Positions 25,792 to 33,835 of a stretch of DNA of 64,000 nucleotides are shown here, piece by piece (within the stretch, counting starts at the first letter, position 1; every line of letters begins with the position of its first letter). The stretch is from Streptomyces sp. NBC_00820 (GTDB lineage Bacteria > Actinomycetota > Actinomycetes > Streptomycetales > Streptomycetaceae): positions 1,935,001-1,999,000 of the forward strand of contig NZ_CP108882.1 of the NCBI RefSeq assembly GCF_036347055.1. The letters run 5' to 3'. A model generated the notes under the pieces. The model saw nothing but the letters and a program-made list of their open reading frames with translations, made no database searches and was not told where the DNA came from. A program made the position numbers and the translations under genes.

Positions 25792-26070
25792 TCAGGCCCG
25801 CGCTCTGCGTTTGCCCAGCGTCTCGCGGTAGAGGATGTCGCCGACGAACACGATGATGATCGCCGCGACGAGCTGGAAGACGTGCCGGCTCCAGTCGATG
25901 CCGCGGGTCGTCTCGACGCCTGCCGCGCGGGCGACGGCGTTGCCCACGAGGGCGCCGAGAATGCCACAGATGGTGGTCAGCCACAGGGGGCTGTGCTGCT
26001 TGCCCGGGATGAGCGCCTTCGCGATGAGGCCGAGCACGAATCCCACGATGATCGCCCACAGCCAGCCCAT
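25792..26070 (-). CDS. GlsB/YeaQ/YmgE-family stress-response membrane protein
   Basis: A 92-residue protein with three hydrophobic helices (about 2-20, 30-48 and 65-83) and the family's Gly-rich pattern MGWLWAIIVGFVLGLIAKALIPGKQ. The family is often stress-induced and sometimes linked to Gls24 proteins; the biochemical role is unknown. ATG 26070 has GAGGAGG 7 nt upstream. Longer open frames reading in from 26778 are shadows. Confidence 0.85.
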   Translation of the reverse strand: MGWLWAIIVGFVLGLIAKALIPGKQHSPLWLTTICGILGALVGNAVARAAGVETTRGIDWSRHVFQLVAAIIIVFVGDILYRETLGKRRARA

Positions 26071-26316
26071 GGCCGCCTCCTCGTCCGTATGTATGTGTGC
26101 ATTGGGGCCAGTCTGGGCGCACGGGCCGTACGGCGCCTGCCGGATACCCTCGTACGTACCCCGGGTGGTGGTGTTCGCGCAGGCGGGAGGCGACCCGGTC
26201 TCGTGGGCGGCGGGGGCGCGGCGTACCGTGGGAGGTGTTCCGGCCCGGTTCCCCGCCGAGCCCGGGCGTCGAGTGCGGGCCGGGGAGAGTCCGATGCGGG
26301 CGGATGGTGGAATGTG

Positions 26317-26751
26317 ATGCGGAAGCAGCACGGCGGCGGCGTCCAGGTGTTCCGGATCACCGGCGCCCGGACCGGGCTCGCCGAGGACGTACGGGGCCGG
26401 CAGCGGCGGTACGTCATCTCGATGGCGATCCGTACCGTGTCGGTGATTCTCGCGGCCTCGCTCTGGAACGTGGAACGGTACGTCGCGATCGTGGCGCTGG
26501 TGCTGGGCGCGCTGCTGCCCTATGTCGCCGTGGTGATCGCGAACGCCGGCCGGGAACGGCCGCCTTCGCTTCCGTCGACCTTCGTCACCACGCCGATGAA
26601 GGTGGGGGCGCCTTCCACGCTTTCGCCGGTGGCGGAGATCGCGCCGCCCGCGCGGGAGGCAGAGGCGGAATCCGCGAAGGGTGACGTACCGCCGGATCCC
26701 GCGGCGGGGGCGGCCGGGAGCGGTCCTACCGGGCCTGACCACGGAGCGTGA
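26317..26751 (+). CDS. DUF3099 membrane protein
   Basis: A 144-residue protein with a conserved N-terminal DUF3099 region: VFRITGARTGLAEDVRGRQRRYVISMAIRT, then two helices (about 37-50 and 54-75). The C-terminal half (about 80-144) is a Pro/Ala-rich disordered cytoplasmic tail. The function is unknown. ATG 26317 overlaps a GTG at 26314; GGAATG is the nearest weak SD. Confidence 0.78.
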   Translation: MRKQHGGGVQVFRITGARTGLAEDVRGRQRRYVISMAIRTVSVILAASLWNVERYVAIVALVLGALLPYVAVVIANAGRERPPSLPSTFVTTPMKVGAPSTLSPVAEIAPPAREAEAESAKGDVPPDPAAGAAGSGPTGPDHGA

Positions 26752-26881
26752 GGCAAGCGGAGCGCGGGTTCCCGCCAAGCTCAGGAAAAGCTCAGATCAA
26801 TCGTGCAGTTCCGGTGCCGGGCGGCAGGTGACCCGTGACATACTGCGTACGCGCTCCGCATCCCCCGTCGGAGCGACAGAC

Positions 26882-26919
26882 CGACGCCGGGCAGCTCCCC
26901 CCGTGGCTGCTCGGCGTCG
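26882..26919 (+). terminator. Hairpin after the DUF3099 gene
   Basis: CGACGCCGGGCAGC pairs with GCTGCTCGGCGTCG with one G-T pair. It lies 130 bp past the DUF3099 stop and just before the next small gene. Confidence 0.6.
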
Positions 26920-26964
26920 CCTTGTTCGCACCCGTTTTCCGCACCCGTTCTGTGAGACGAAGCC

Positions 26965-27192
26965 GTGAGTGAGCCGACGCCGATCTGTTCCGCCAAGGGG
27001 TGTCGTGCCGACGCCGTGTGGGTGCTGGCGTGGAACAACCCCAAGGTCCACACGCCGGAGCGGCGCAAGACGTGGCTCGCGTGCGACGAGCATCGCGAGC
27101 ATCTGTCGCAGTTCCTCGGGGTCCGGGGCTTCCTGAAGGATGTCGTGCCGTTCACCGAGTGGGACGGGACCGGTTCAGCCGCCGATCGCTGA
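26965..27192 (+). CDS. Small Cys/His protein, probable zinc-binding, unknown
   Basis: A 75-residue soluble protein kept in actinobacteria. CSAKGC near the N-terminus and CDEHREH (about 40-46) give three Cys and two His that could coordinate zinc. The remainder (NPKVHTPERRKTWLA, FLGVRGFLKDVVPF) is basic and hydrophobic. GTG 26965 starts it, with no strong SD. Its last 18 bp overlap the end of moaA on the opposite strand. No function is assigned. Confidence 0.7.
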   Translation: MSEPTPICSAKGCRADAVWVLAWNNPKVHTPERRKTWLACDEHREHLSQFLGVRGFLKDVVPFTEWDGTGSAADR

Positions 27193-28164
27193 CATGGGCC
27201 GGTCCGGCTGCACGAACGACGGGTCGTCCAGTCCCGCTCCCGCCTTCTTGCCCCACATCGCCTGACGCCAGACGCGGGCGATCTCCTCGTCGGGCGCGTC
27301 GGAGCGCAGGGCCGTGCGCAGGTCGGTCTCCTCCGTGGCGAAGAGGCAGGAACGTATCTGACCGTCCGCGGTGAGACGGGTGCGGTCGCAGGCCGCGCAG
27401 AACGGGCGGGTGACCGAGGCGATCACGCCGACCCGCTGCGGGCCGCCGTCGACCAGCCAGCGCTCCGCCGGTGCCGAGCCGCGCTCCGCCGTCCCCTCGG
27501 GGGTGAGGTCGAAGCGGGTGCGCAGCGAGGCCAGGATGTCGGCGGCGGTGACCATGCCCTCGCGCTTCCAGCCGTGCTGGGCGTCCAGGGGCATCTGCTC
27601 GATGAAGCGCAGTTCGTACTCGTGCTCCAGGGCCCAGGCCAGCAGGTCGGGGGCCTCGTCGGCGTTCAGGCCGGGCATCAGGACCGAGTTGACCTTGACC
27701 GGGGTGAGACCGGCGTCGTGGGCGGCCGCGAGACCGTCGAGGACGTCCTTGTGGCGGTCGCGGCGGGTCAGGGTCTTGAAGACGTCCGGGCGCAGGGTGT
27801 CGAGGGAGACGTTGACCCGGTCCAGGCCCGCCTGCTTCAGGGCGGCGGCGGTCCGCTTGAGACCGATGCCGTTGGTGGTGATCGACATCTGGGGGCGCGG
27901 GGCGAGGGCCGCGACGCGCTCGACGATGCCCACGACGCCGGGGCGCAGCAGCGGCTCGCCGCCGGTGAAGCGGACCTCCTCGATGCCGAGCAGGCGTACC
28001 GCGATGTCGATCAGGCGGACGATCTCGTCGTCCGTGAGCAGATCGGGCTTCGCCAGCCACTGCAGGCCCTCCTCGGGCATGCAGTAGGTGCAGCGCAGAT
28101 TGCACCGGTCGGTCAGCGAGACCCTCAGGTCGGTGGCCACTCGGCCATAGGTGTCGATGAGCAC
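27175..28164 (-). CDS. moaA: GTP 3',8-cyclase (molybdenum cofactor biosynthesis)
   Basis: A 329-residue radical SAM enzyme for the first step of molybdopterin synthesis. The SAM cluster is CNLRCTYC near the N-terminus, and the C-terminal second cluster is CAACDRTRLTADGQIRSCLF. The protein ends in the functional Gly-Gly (SAIGG). GTG 28164 (LIDTYGRVATDLRVSLTDRC) is preferred because GAGGGAGGGGG lies 7 nt upstream; an ATG at 28203 adds 13 residues but has its SD abutting the codon. It stands alone, with no other moa gene in the window. Confidence 0.95.
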   Translation of the reverse strand: MLIDTYGRVATDLRVSLTDRCNLRCTYCMPEEGLQWLAKPDLLTDDEIVRLIDIAVRLLGIEEVRFTGGEPLLRPGVVGIVERVAALAPRPQMSITTNGIGLKRTAAALKQAGLDRVNVSLDTLRPDVFKTLTRRDRHKDVLDGLAAAHDAGLTPVKVNSVLMPGLNADEAPDLLAWALEHEYELRFIEQMPLDAQHGWKREGMVTAADILASLRTRFDLTPEGTAERGSAPAERWLVDGGPQRVGVIASVTRPFCAACDRTRLTADGQIRSCLFATEETDLRTALRSDAPDEEIARVWRQAMWGKKAGAGLDDPSFVQPDRPMSAIGG

Positions 28165-28274
28165 GTGGGCCCCCTCCCTCGTTCTTCGGTACGGAGCGTT
28201 CATCTCCTGCCACCTGCGAGCCTACGCGAGACCACCGACATCGACAGCCGCTCAGCCCCCGTGCGATACGACGA

Positions 28275-28314
28275 AGCCGCGTCGCGGGGACCGTGCGGGC
28301 CCCGCGGCGCGGCT
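28275..28314 (-). terminator. Hairpin after the symporter operon
   Basis: AGCCGCGTCGCGGGG pairs with CCCCGCGGCGCGGCT with one wobble. It lies immediately beyond the symporter stop. Confidence 0.75.
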
Positions 28315-28327
28315 GATGTCGCGGATC

Positions 28328-29953
28328 TCAGTGCGCTCCGGTGCCGGTCAGGGACCGTACCTCCAGTTCGGCGTACTTGCCGGCGTCCGGGACCTCCTTG
28401 GACAGCAGGGTGCCCACCACGCCCAGCAGGAAGCCGACCGGGATCGAGATGATTCCCGGGTTCTCCAGCGGGAACCAGTGGAAGTCGGCGTCGGGGAACA
28501 TCGAGGTGGGTTTGCCCGACACGACCGGCGAGAACAGCACCAGGCCGACCGCGGTGACCAGGCCGCCGTAGATCGACCACAGGGCGCCGGAGGTGGTGAA
28601 CCGCTTCCAGAACAGGCTGTAGAGGAGGGTCGGCAGGTTCGCGGAGGCGGCGACGGCGAAGGCGAGGGCCACCAGGCCGGCCACGTTCAGGTCGCGGGAG
28701 AGGGTGCCCAGGACGATCGAGACGGCGCCGATGCCGACGGTCGCGTACCGGGCCGCGTTGATCTCCTGCTTCTCCGTCGCCTGGCCCTTCCTGATGACGT
28801 TGGCGTAGATGTCGTGGGCGAACGACGAGGACGAGGCCAGGGTGAGGCCGGCGACGACCGCGAGGATGGTGGCGAAGGCGACCGCGGAGATGGTGGCCAG
28901 CAGGATGGCGCCCCAGCTGGAGTCCACGCCCCCGAGGTGCAGCGCGAGCAGGGGGGCGGCGGTGTTGCCCGCCTTGTTGGAGGCGATGATCTCGTCCGGC
29001 TTGATCAGCGCGGCCGCGCCGAAGCCGAGGGCGAGGGTCATCAGGTAGAAGGCGCCGATCAGGCCGATCGCCCAGATCACGGACTTGCGGGCGGCCTTGG
29101 CGGTCGGGACCGTGTAGAAGCGGATCAGGATGTGCGGCAGGCCCGCGGTGCCGAGGACCAGGGCGATGCCGAGGGAGAGGAAGTCCAGCTTGGTGGTGCC
29201 GGTGGCGCCGTACTTCAGGCCGGGCTCCAGGAACGCCGAGCCCTTGCCGCTGTTGTCGGCGGCCTTGCCGAGCAGGTCCGAGACGTCGAAGTGGAACTTC
29301 AGCAGGACCAGGAAGGTCAGCAGGACGGCACCGGCGATCAGCAGGACCGCCTTGACCATCTGGACCCAGGTGGTGCCCTTCATGCCGCCGATGGTGACGT
29401 ACACGATCATCAGGACGCCGACCAGGGCGACGATGCCGATCTTGCCGCCGTCGCTGGTGATGCCCAGGAGCAGGGAGACGAGGACGCCCGCGCCGGCCAT
29501 CTGGGCGAGCAGGTAGAAGATCGACACGACGATGGTGGAGACGCCGGCGGCCGTACGGACGGGCCGCTGGCGCATCCGGTAGGCCAGGACGTCGCCCATC
29601 GTGTAGCGGCCGGAGTTGCGCAGCGGCTCGGCGACCAGGAGCAGGGCGACCAGCCAGGCGACCAGGAAGCCGATGGAGTACAGGAAGCCGTCGTAGCCGA
29701 ACAGGGCGATGGCGCCGGCGATGCCGAGGAAGGACGCGGCGGACATGTAGTCGCCGGAGACGGCGAGGCCGTTCTGGAAGCCTGTGAACTGCCGTCCGCC
29801 GGCGTAGAAGTCGGCGGCGTCCTTGGTCTGGCGGCCGGCCCAGACGGTGATAACGAGGGTCGCGGCGACGAACACCGCGAACAGTGTGATGATCAGCGGC
29901 CGGTGTTCGCTCGCCTCGCCGGCGGCGAGCAGGGTGTGCTGTGCGGGGCTCAT
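28328..29953 (-). CDS. Solute:sodium symporter family protein (ActP/MctC-like)
   Basis: A 541-residue integral membrane protein with about 13 helices. Patterns DFYAGGRQFTGFQNGLAVSGDYMSAASFLG and GTAGLPHILIRFYTV are those of acetate/monocarboxylate permeases (ActP, MctC) in the SSS family. Uptake of acetate, pyruvate or propionate is probable. ATG 29953 overlaps the stop of the preceding DUF485 gene by 4 bp. That pairing (DUF485 small membrane protein plus symporter) is the same as E. coli yjcH-actP. Confidence 0.93.
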   Translation of the reverse strand: MSPAQHTLLAAGEASEHRPLIITLFAVFVAATLVITVWAGRQTKDAADFYAGGRQFTGFQNGLAVSGDYMSAASFLGIAGAIALFGYDGFLYSIGFLVAWLVALLLVAEPLRNSGRYTMGDVLAYRMRQRPVRTAAGVSTIVVSIFYLLAQMAGAGVLVSLLLGITSDGGKIGIVALVGVLMIVYVTIGGMKGTTWVQMVKAVLLIAGAVLLTFLVLLKFHFDVSDLLGKAADNSGKGSAFLEPGLKYGATGTTKLDFLSLGIALVLGTAGLPHILIRFYTVPTAKAARKSVIWAIGLIGAFYLMTLALGFGAAALIKPDEIIASNKAGNTAAPLLALHLGGVDSSWGAILLATISAVAFATILAVVAGLTLASSSSFAHDIYANVIRKGQATEKQEINAARYATVGIGAVSIVLGTLSRDLNVAGLVALAFAVAASANLPTLLYSLFWKRFTTSGALWSIYGGLVTAVGLVLFSPVVSGKPTSMFPDADFHWFPLENPGIISIPVGFLLGVVGTLLSKEVPDAGKYAELEVRSLTGTGAH

Positions 29954-30306
29954 GCGCCGCCCTCCATCCGGGACTTGATGGCCTCGGCCTTGGGGTCGAG
30001 CTTGGCGGCGGCGTGGCGCGCGTACCACCAGGCGATGAGGAACGTGGTGAGGAACTGAGCGAGGCCCAGGACGAGGGCCACGTTGATGTTGCCGGCCACC
30101 TTGGTGCCCATGAAGCCGCCCGCGTAGTTGGAGAGCAGGACGTACAGCAGGTACCAGGCGATGAAGGCGATGGTCAGCGGGAAGGCGAAGGAGCGGTGCG
30201 CGCGGCGCAGTTCACCGAACTCCGCGCTGTGCTGCACCTCGGTGAACTCCTCGGTGGAGGGAAGGTGGGCCGGTGATTTGGCGGGGGGCGGTGTCTCGGT
30301 AGCCAC
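29950..30306 (-). CDS. DUF485 small membrane protein
   Basis: A 118-residue protein with an N-terminal cytosolic tail and two helices (about 50-70 and 82-105): RSFAFPLTIAFIAWYLLYVLLSNYA and NVALVLGLAQFLTTFLIAWWY. This is the YjcH/DUF485 pattern, a partner of ActP-type symporters. GTG 30306 has GAGGAG six bases upstream; a GTG/ATG at 30330 would add eight residues. It overlaps the symporter by 4 bp. Confidence 0.9.
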   Translation of the reverse strand: MATETPPPAKSPAHLPSTEEFTEVQHSAEFGELRRAHRSFAFPLTIAFIAWYLLYVLLSNYAGGFMGTKVAGNINVALVLGLAQFLTTFLIAWWYARHAAAKLDPKAEAIKSRMEGGA

Positions 30307-30604
30307 GGAGTCTCCTCGTGTCACGGACATGCGCTGTCGGACTTCGCTCGGACAGGGATCACGCTACCGGGAGTCACCGTTCGCATTCCGAAGGTGATCC
30401 CGGCGGGGGGCCGCGATCCTGATGGGCCCCCCGTCCACGGTCACGGCGCCACGCGCGGAGGGGTTCAAGTCCGTCCGGCTCTTTCGGATTGCCCCTTTCG
30501 TAGATCAGCCCGTGGAGATAGCTTCACCCTGCGCACTCGTCATGTACCTGCCCGAGCACCACCGTGTCTCGGGCGGATCCGTCTTCGGATGATGTGGAGA
30601 TCCC

Positions 30605-32137
30605 ATGGCTCATCTGCGTTCCAGACGCCGGCTCGCACTGGCCGTGCCGGTCGTACTGTCCCTGACCGCGTCGTTCGGCTTCCTGCCCTCGGCGGCCTCG
30701 GCGGCGACAGTGACGGCGACGACCACGGCGGCGCGGGCGGCGGACTCTCCCCTCCTCGCCTATGTGGTCAACACCAGAGCGGACCATCACACGATCGAGT
30801 CGGTGCTGCGGGCGGTCGCCCGCAACGGCGGAACCGTCGTGGCGAGTTACGACCGCATCGGGGTGATCGTCGCGCACTCGGCGAACCCCGGATTCGCGGA
30901 GCGGATGCGCGCGGTGCGCGGCGTCGACTCCGCGGGCGCGACGCGCACCGCGCCGCTGGCCCCGGCGGGGACCACGGACGAGGGAGCCGTGCGGGTCCTG
31001 TCGAAGGCGGAGGCGGCGAAGGCCGCCAGGAGCGCGACGGCCGGTCAGGAGCCCCTGGAGGCCGACCAGTGGGACCTGCGGGCGATCGGCGCCGACAAGG
31101 CGGCGGCCGTCAACCCGGGGAGCAGGAATGTGACCGTCGGGGTGATCGACACAGGCGTCGACGACACCCACCCGGACATCGCCCCGAACTTCTCCCCCTC
31201 GCAGAGCGCCAACTGCGTGAGCGGCAAGGCGGACACGACCTACGGCGCCTGGCGTCCGGCGGACGCCGACCACTACCACGGCACCCATGTGGCGGGCGAG
31301 ATCGCCGCGGCCCGCAACGGGATCGGCGTGGCGGGTGTGGCCCCCGGGGTGAAGGTGGCGAGCATCACCGTGGCCCAGCCGGACGCCACCTCGCTGTTCT
31401 ACCCGGAGAGCGTGGTCTGCGCCTTCGTGTTCGCGGCGGACCACGGCATCGAGGTCACCAACAACAGCTACTACGTCGACCCGTGGCTGTACAACTGCAT
31501 GGACGACCCCGATCAACGTGCCATCGTCGACGCGGTCAACAGGGCCCAGCTGTACGCACAGCGCAAGGGCACGCTCAATGTGGCCTCGGCCGGCAACTCC
31601 AACGACGACCTGGACGCGGACGCGCTCACGGACGACTCCAGCCCGGACGACTCGACGGCCGGCACGCGCACGGTCGACCCGCACACGTGCTTCGACGTGC
31701 CGACCCAGCTGCCCGGGGTGGTCACCGTCAGCGCGGTGGGCGTCAAGGGCACGAAGTCGTACTACTCCAGCTACGGCCGGGGCGTCGTCGACGTGGCGGC
31801 ACCGGGCGGGGACAAGTTCCAGATCCCGGACACGCCGTCGCAGAACGGCCGCATCCTGTCCACGCTGCCGAACGGCCAGTACGGCTTCCTCCAGGGCACG
31901 TCGATGGCGTCCCCGCACGTCGCCGCCGTGGCCGCGCTGCTGAAGTCGGCCCACCCGCACGCCACCCCGGCCCAGTTGCAGGCCCTGCTGAAGGCCCAGG
32001 CGGACAACCCGGGTTGCCCGAGCGCGCCCTACGACGGTGACGGCGACGGGGTCGTGGACGCGACCTGCGCCGGCGGCAAGCGCGTGAACGGCTTCTACGG
32101 CTTCGGGGTCGTCGACGCGCTGCGCGCGGTCAGGTAG
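30605..32137 (+). CDS. Secreted subtilisin-like serine protease (S8), copy 1
   Basis: A 510-residue exported protease. A twin-Arg-like basic start (RSRRRLALAVPVVLSLTASFG) forms the signal peptide, and a propeptide follows (about 45-115, YVVNTRADHHTIESVLRAV). The catalytic triad is complete: Asp in GVIDTGVDDTHPD, His in YHGTHVAGE, Ser in QGTSMASPHVAA. The oxyanion Asn is in ASAGNSNDD. The C-terminal end carries an EF-hand-like DGDGDGVVDATC motif. ATG 30605 has GGAGAT upstream. It is followed 64 bp later by a close paralogue. Confidence 0.94.
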   Translation: MAHLRSRRRLALAVPVVLSLTASFGFLPSAASAATVTATTTAARAADSPLLAYVVNTRADHHTIESVLRAVARNGGTVVASYDRIGVIVAHSANPGFAERMRAVRGVDSAGATRTAPLAPAGTTDEGAVRVLSKAEAAKAARSATAGQEPLEADQWDLRAIGADKAAAVNPGSRNVTVGVIDTGVDDTHPDIAPNFSPSQSANCVSGKADTTYGAWRPADADHYHGTHVAGEIAAARNGIGVAGVAPGVKVASITVAQPDATSLFYPESVVCAFVFAADHGIEVTNNSYYVDPWLYNCMDDPDQRAIVDAVNRAQLYAQRKGTLNVASAGNSNDDLDADALTDDSSPDDSTAGTRTVDPHTCFDVPTQLPGVVTVSAVGVKGTKSYYSSYGRGVVDVAAPGGDKFQIPDTPSQNGRILSTLPNGQYGFLQGTSMASPHVAAVAALLKSAHPHATPAQLQALLKAQADNPGCPSAPYDGDGDGVVDATCAGGKRVNGFYGFGVVDALRAVR

Positions 32138-32201
32138 ACGCCACCGGCACGGCTTCCCGCACGGCACGCTCGTACCGCGAACGAACTGGAGAGACAGACA
32201 C

Positions 32202-33743
32202 ATGACAGCGCCCCAGCCGCGCTTCCGCCGCGCCCTGGTGATCCCGGTCGGGATGGCCATGGCCACGGCCCTCGCGTTCCTGCCCGACGTCACCGCGTCC
32301 GCGGCCGACGGCACGTCCCCGGCAGCCGCCGTCCGCACCACGGCCGGCGACGGAACCTCGCTCAGCTACGTCGTCAACGTCCGTCCCGGGCACGGCGTCT
32401 CCGCGCGCGTGAAGAAGGCCATCGCCGAGGCCGGCGGGTCGGTGGTGATCGCGTACGACCGGATCGGCGTGATCGTCGTCCACTCCGCGAACCCGGACTT
32501 CGCCAGGACCGTCCGCGGGGTCCGCGGGGTGGACTCGGCCGGCGCCACGCGCAACGCGCCGCTGCCCGCCCAGTCCACCACCGACGTGGGCACACCGAAG
32601 GTGCTCAGCGCCGGGGAGGTCGCGGCGGCCGGCGCCGGGGCGGCGGCCGGGCAGGACCCGCTGGAGCCGCTCCAGTGGGACCTGCCGGCCATCAAGGCGG
32701 AAAAGGCGCACGAGAAGACGCTGGGCAGCCGGAACGTCACGGTCGCCGTCATCGACACGGGCGTCGACGACACCCACCCGGACATCGCGCCCAACTTCGA
32801 CCGCGACGCCTCCGCCAACTGCGTGTCGGGCAAGCCGGACACGACGGACGGCGCCTGGCGTCCGAGCGCGTCGGAGAGCCCGCACGGCACGCACGTGGCG
32901 GGCGAGATCGCGGCCGCGAAGAACGGCGTGGGCGTCACGGGCGTGGCGCCGGGCGTCAAGGTGGCGGGCATCAAGGTCGCCAACCCGAACGGCTACTTCT
33001 ACACGGAGGCCGTGGTCTGCGGCTTCGTGTGGGCGGCCGAGCACCACGTGGACGTGACCAACAACAGCTATTACACCGACCCGTGGTACTTCAACTGCAC
33101 CACCGACCCGGACCAGAAGGCGCTCGTCGACGCCGTCACCCGGGCCTCTCGGTACGCGGAGAGGAAGGGCACGGTCAACGTCGCGGCGGCGGGCAACGAG
33201 AGCTACGACCTCGCCTCCCGCTCGATCACGGACCCGGTGTCCCCGAACGACGGCACCCCGTCGGACCGGGTGATCGACCCGCGCAAGTGCTTCGACATAC
33301 CGACCCAGCTGCCGGGCGTGGTGACCGTCGCCGCGACCGGGGCGAAGGGCCTGAAGTCGTCCTTCTCCAACTACGGCCTCGGTGTCGTCGACATCGCGGC
33401 GCCCGGCGGCGACTCGACGGGCTATCAGAAGCCGGAGCCCCCGGCGACCAGCGGTCTCATCCTGGGCCCGCTGCCGGGTGGCAAGTGGGGCTACATGGCC
33501 GGTACGTCGATGGCGACGCCGCACGTCGTCGGTGTTGCCGCATTGATCAAGTCAACCCATCCGCACGCCTCCGCCGCACTGGTCAAGGCTCTGCTGTACG
33601 CGGAGGCCAACGCCACGCCGTGCACGGATCCGTACGACATCGACGGTGACGGCAAGGTCGACGCGGTGTGCCAGGGGTCGAAGAACCACAACGGCTTCTA
33701 CGGCTGGGGCACGGCGGACGCGCTGGCCGCGGTGACCAGGTAG
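32202..33743 (+). CDS. Secreted subtilisin-like serine protease (S8), copy 2
   Basis: A 513-residue paralogue of the upstream protease with the same layout: signal peptide (about 1-37), propeptide (VVNVRPGHGVSARVKKA), triad Asp in VIDTGVDDTHPD, His in PHGTHVAGE, Ser in AGTSMATPHVVG, and a C-terminal DIDGDGKVDAVC calcium-loop-like motif. Variation is concentrated in the propeptide and the loop after the oxyanion Asn (AAGNESYDL). It likely arose by tandem duplication; a shared promoter is likely. Start ATG 32202 follows GGAGAGAC. Confidence 0.94.
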   Translation: MTAPQPRFRRALVIPVGMAMATALAFLPDVTASAADGTSPAAAVRTTAGDGTSLSYVVNVRPGHGVSARVKKAIAEAGGSVVIAYDRIGVIVVHSANPDFARTVRGVRGVDSAGATRNAPLPAQSTTDVGTPKVLSAGEVAAAGAGAAAGQDPLEPLQWDLPAIKAEKAHEKTLGSRNVTVAVIDTGVDDTHPDIAPNFDRDASANCVSGKPDTTDGAWRPSASESPHGTHVAGEIAAAKNGVGVTGVAPGVKVAGIKVANPNGYFYTEAVVCGFVWAAEHHVDVTNNSYYTDPWYFNCTTDPDQKALVDAVTRASRYAERKGTVNVAAAGNESYDLASRSITDPVSPNDGTPSDRVIDPRKCFDIPTQLPGVVTVAATGAKGLKSSFSNYGLGVVDIAAPGGDSTGYQKPEPPATSGLILGPLPGGKWGYMAGTSMATPHVVGVAALIKSTHPHASAALVKALLYAEANATPCTDPYDIDGDGKVDAVCQGSKNHNGFYGWGTADALAAVTR

Positions 33744-33750
33744 GGCCCTG

Positions 33751-33797
33751 TGCGGGGCGGGTCGGCCGGGCGGCGAGCCCGGTCGACCCGCCCCGCA
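33751..33797 (+). terminator. Hairpin after the second protease
   Basis: TGCGGGGCGGGTCG pairs perfectly with its complement ending at 33797. It lies 8 bp past the stop. Confidence 0.8.
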
Positions 33798-33805
33798 CGC
33801 ATATG

Positions 33806-33832
33806 TTGATTGAATCAATAATGCATAGTGCA
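33806..33832. promoter_or_regulatory. AT-rich palindromes at the CoA-transferase start
   Basis: TTGATT-G-AATCAA (33806-33818) is a perfect palindrome, and TGCA-TAG-TGCA (33822-33832) follows at once. Both sit within 30 bp of the ATG at 33836 in an otherwise very GC-rich sequence. They look like an operator or an operator over a -10 region. Confidence 0.5.
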
Positions 33833-33835
33833 GTC

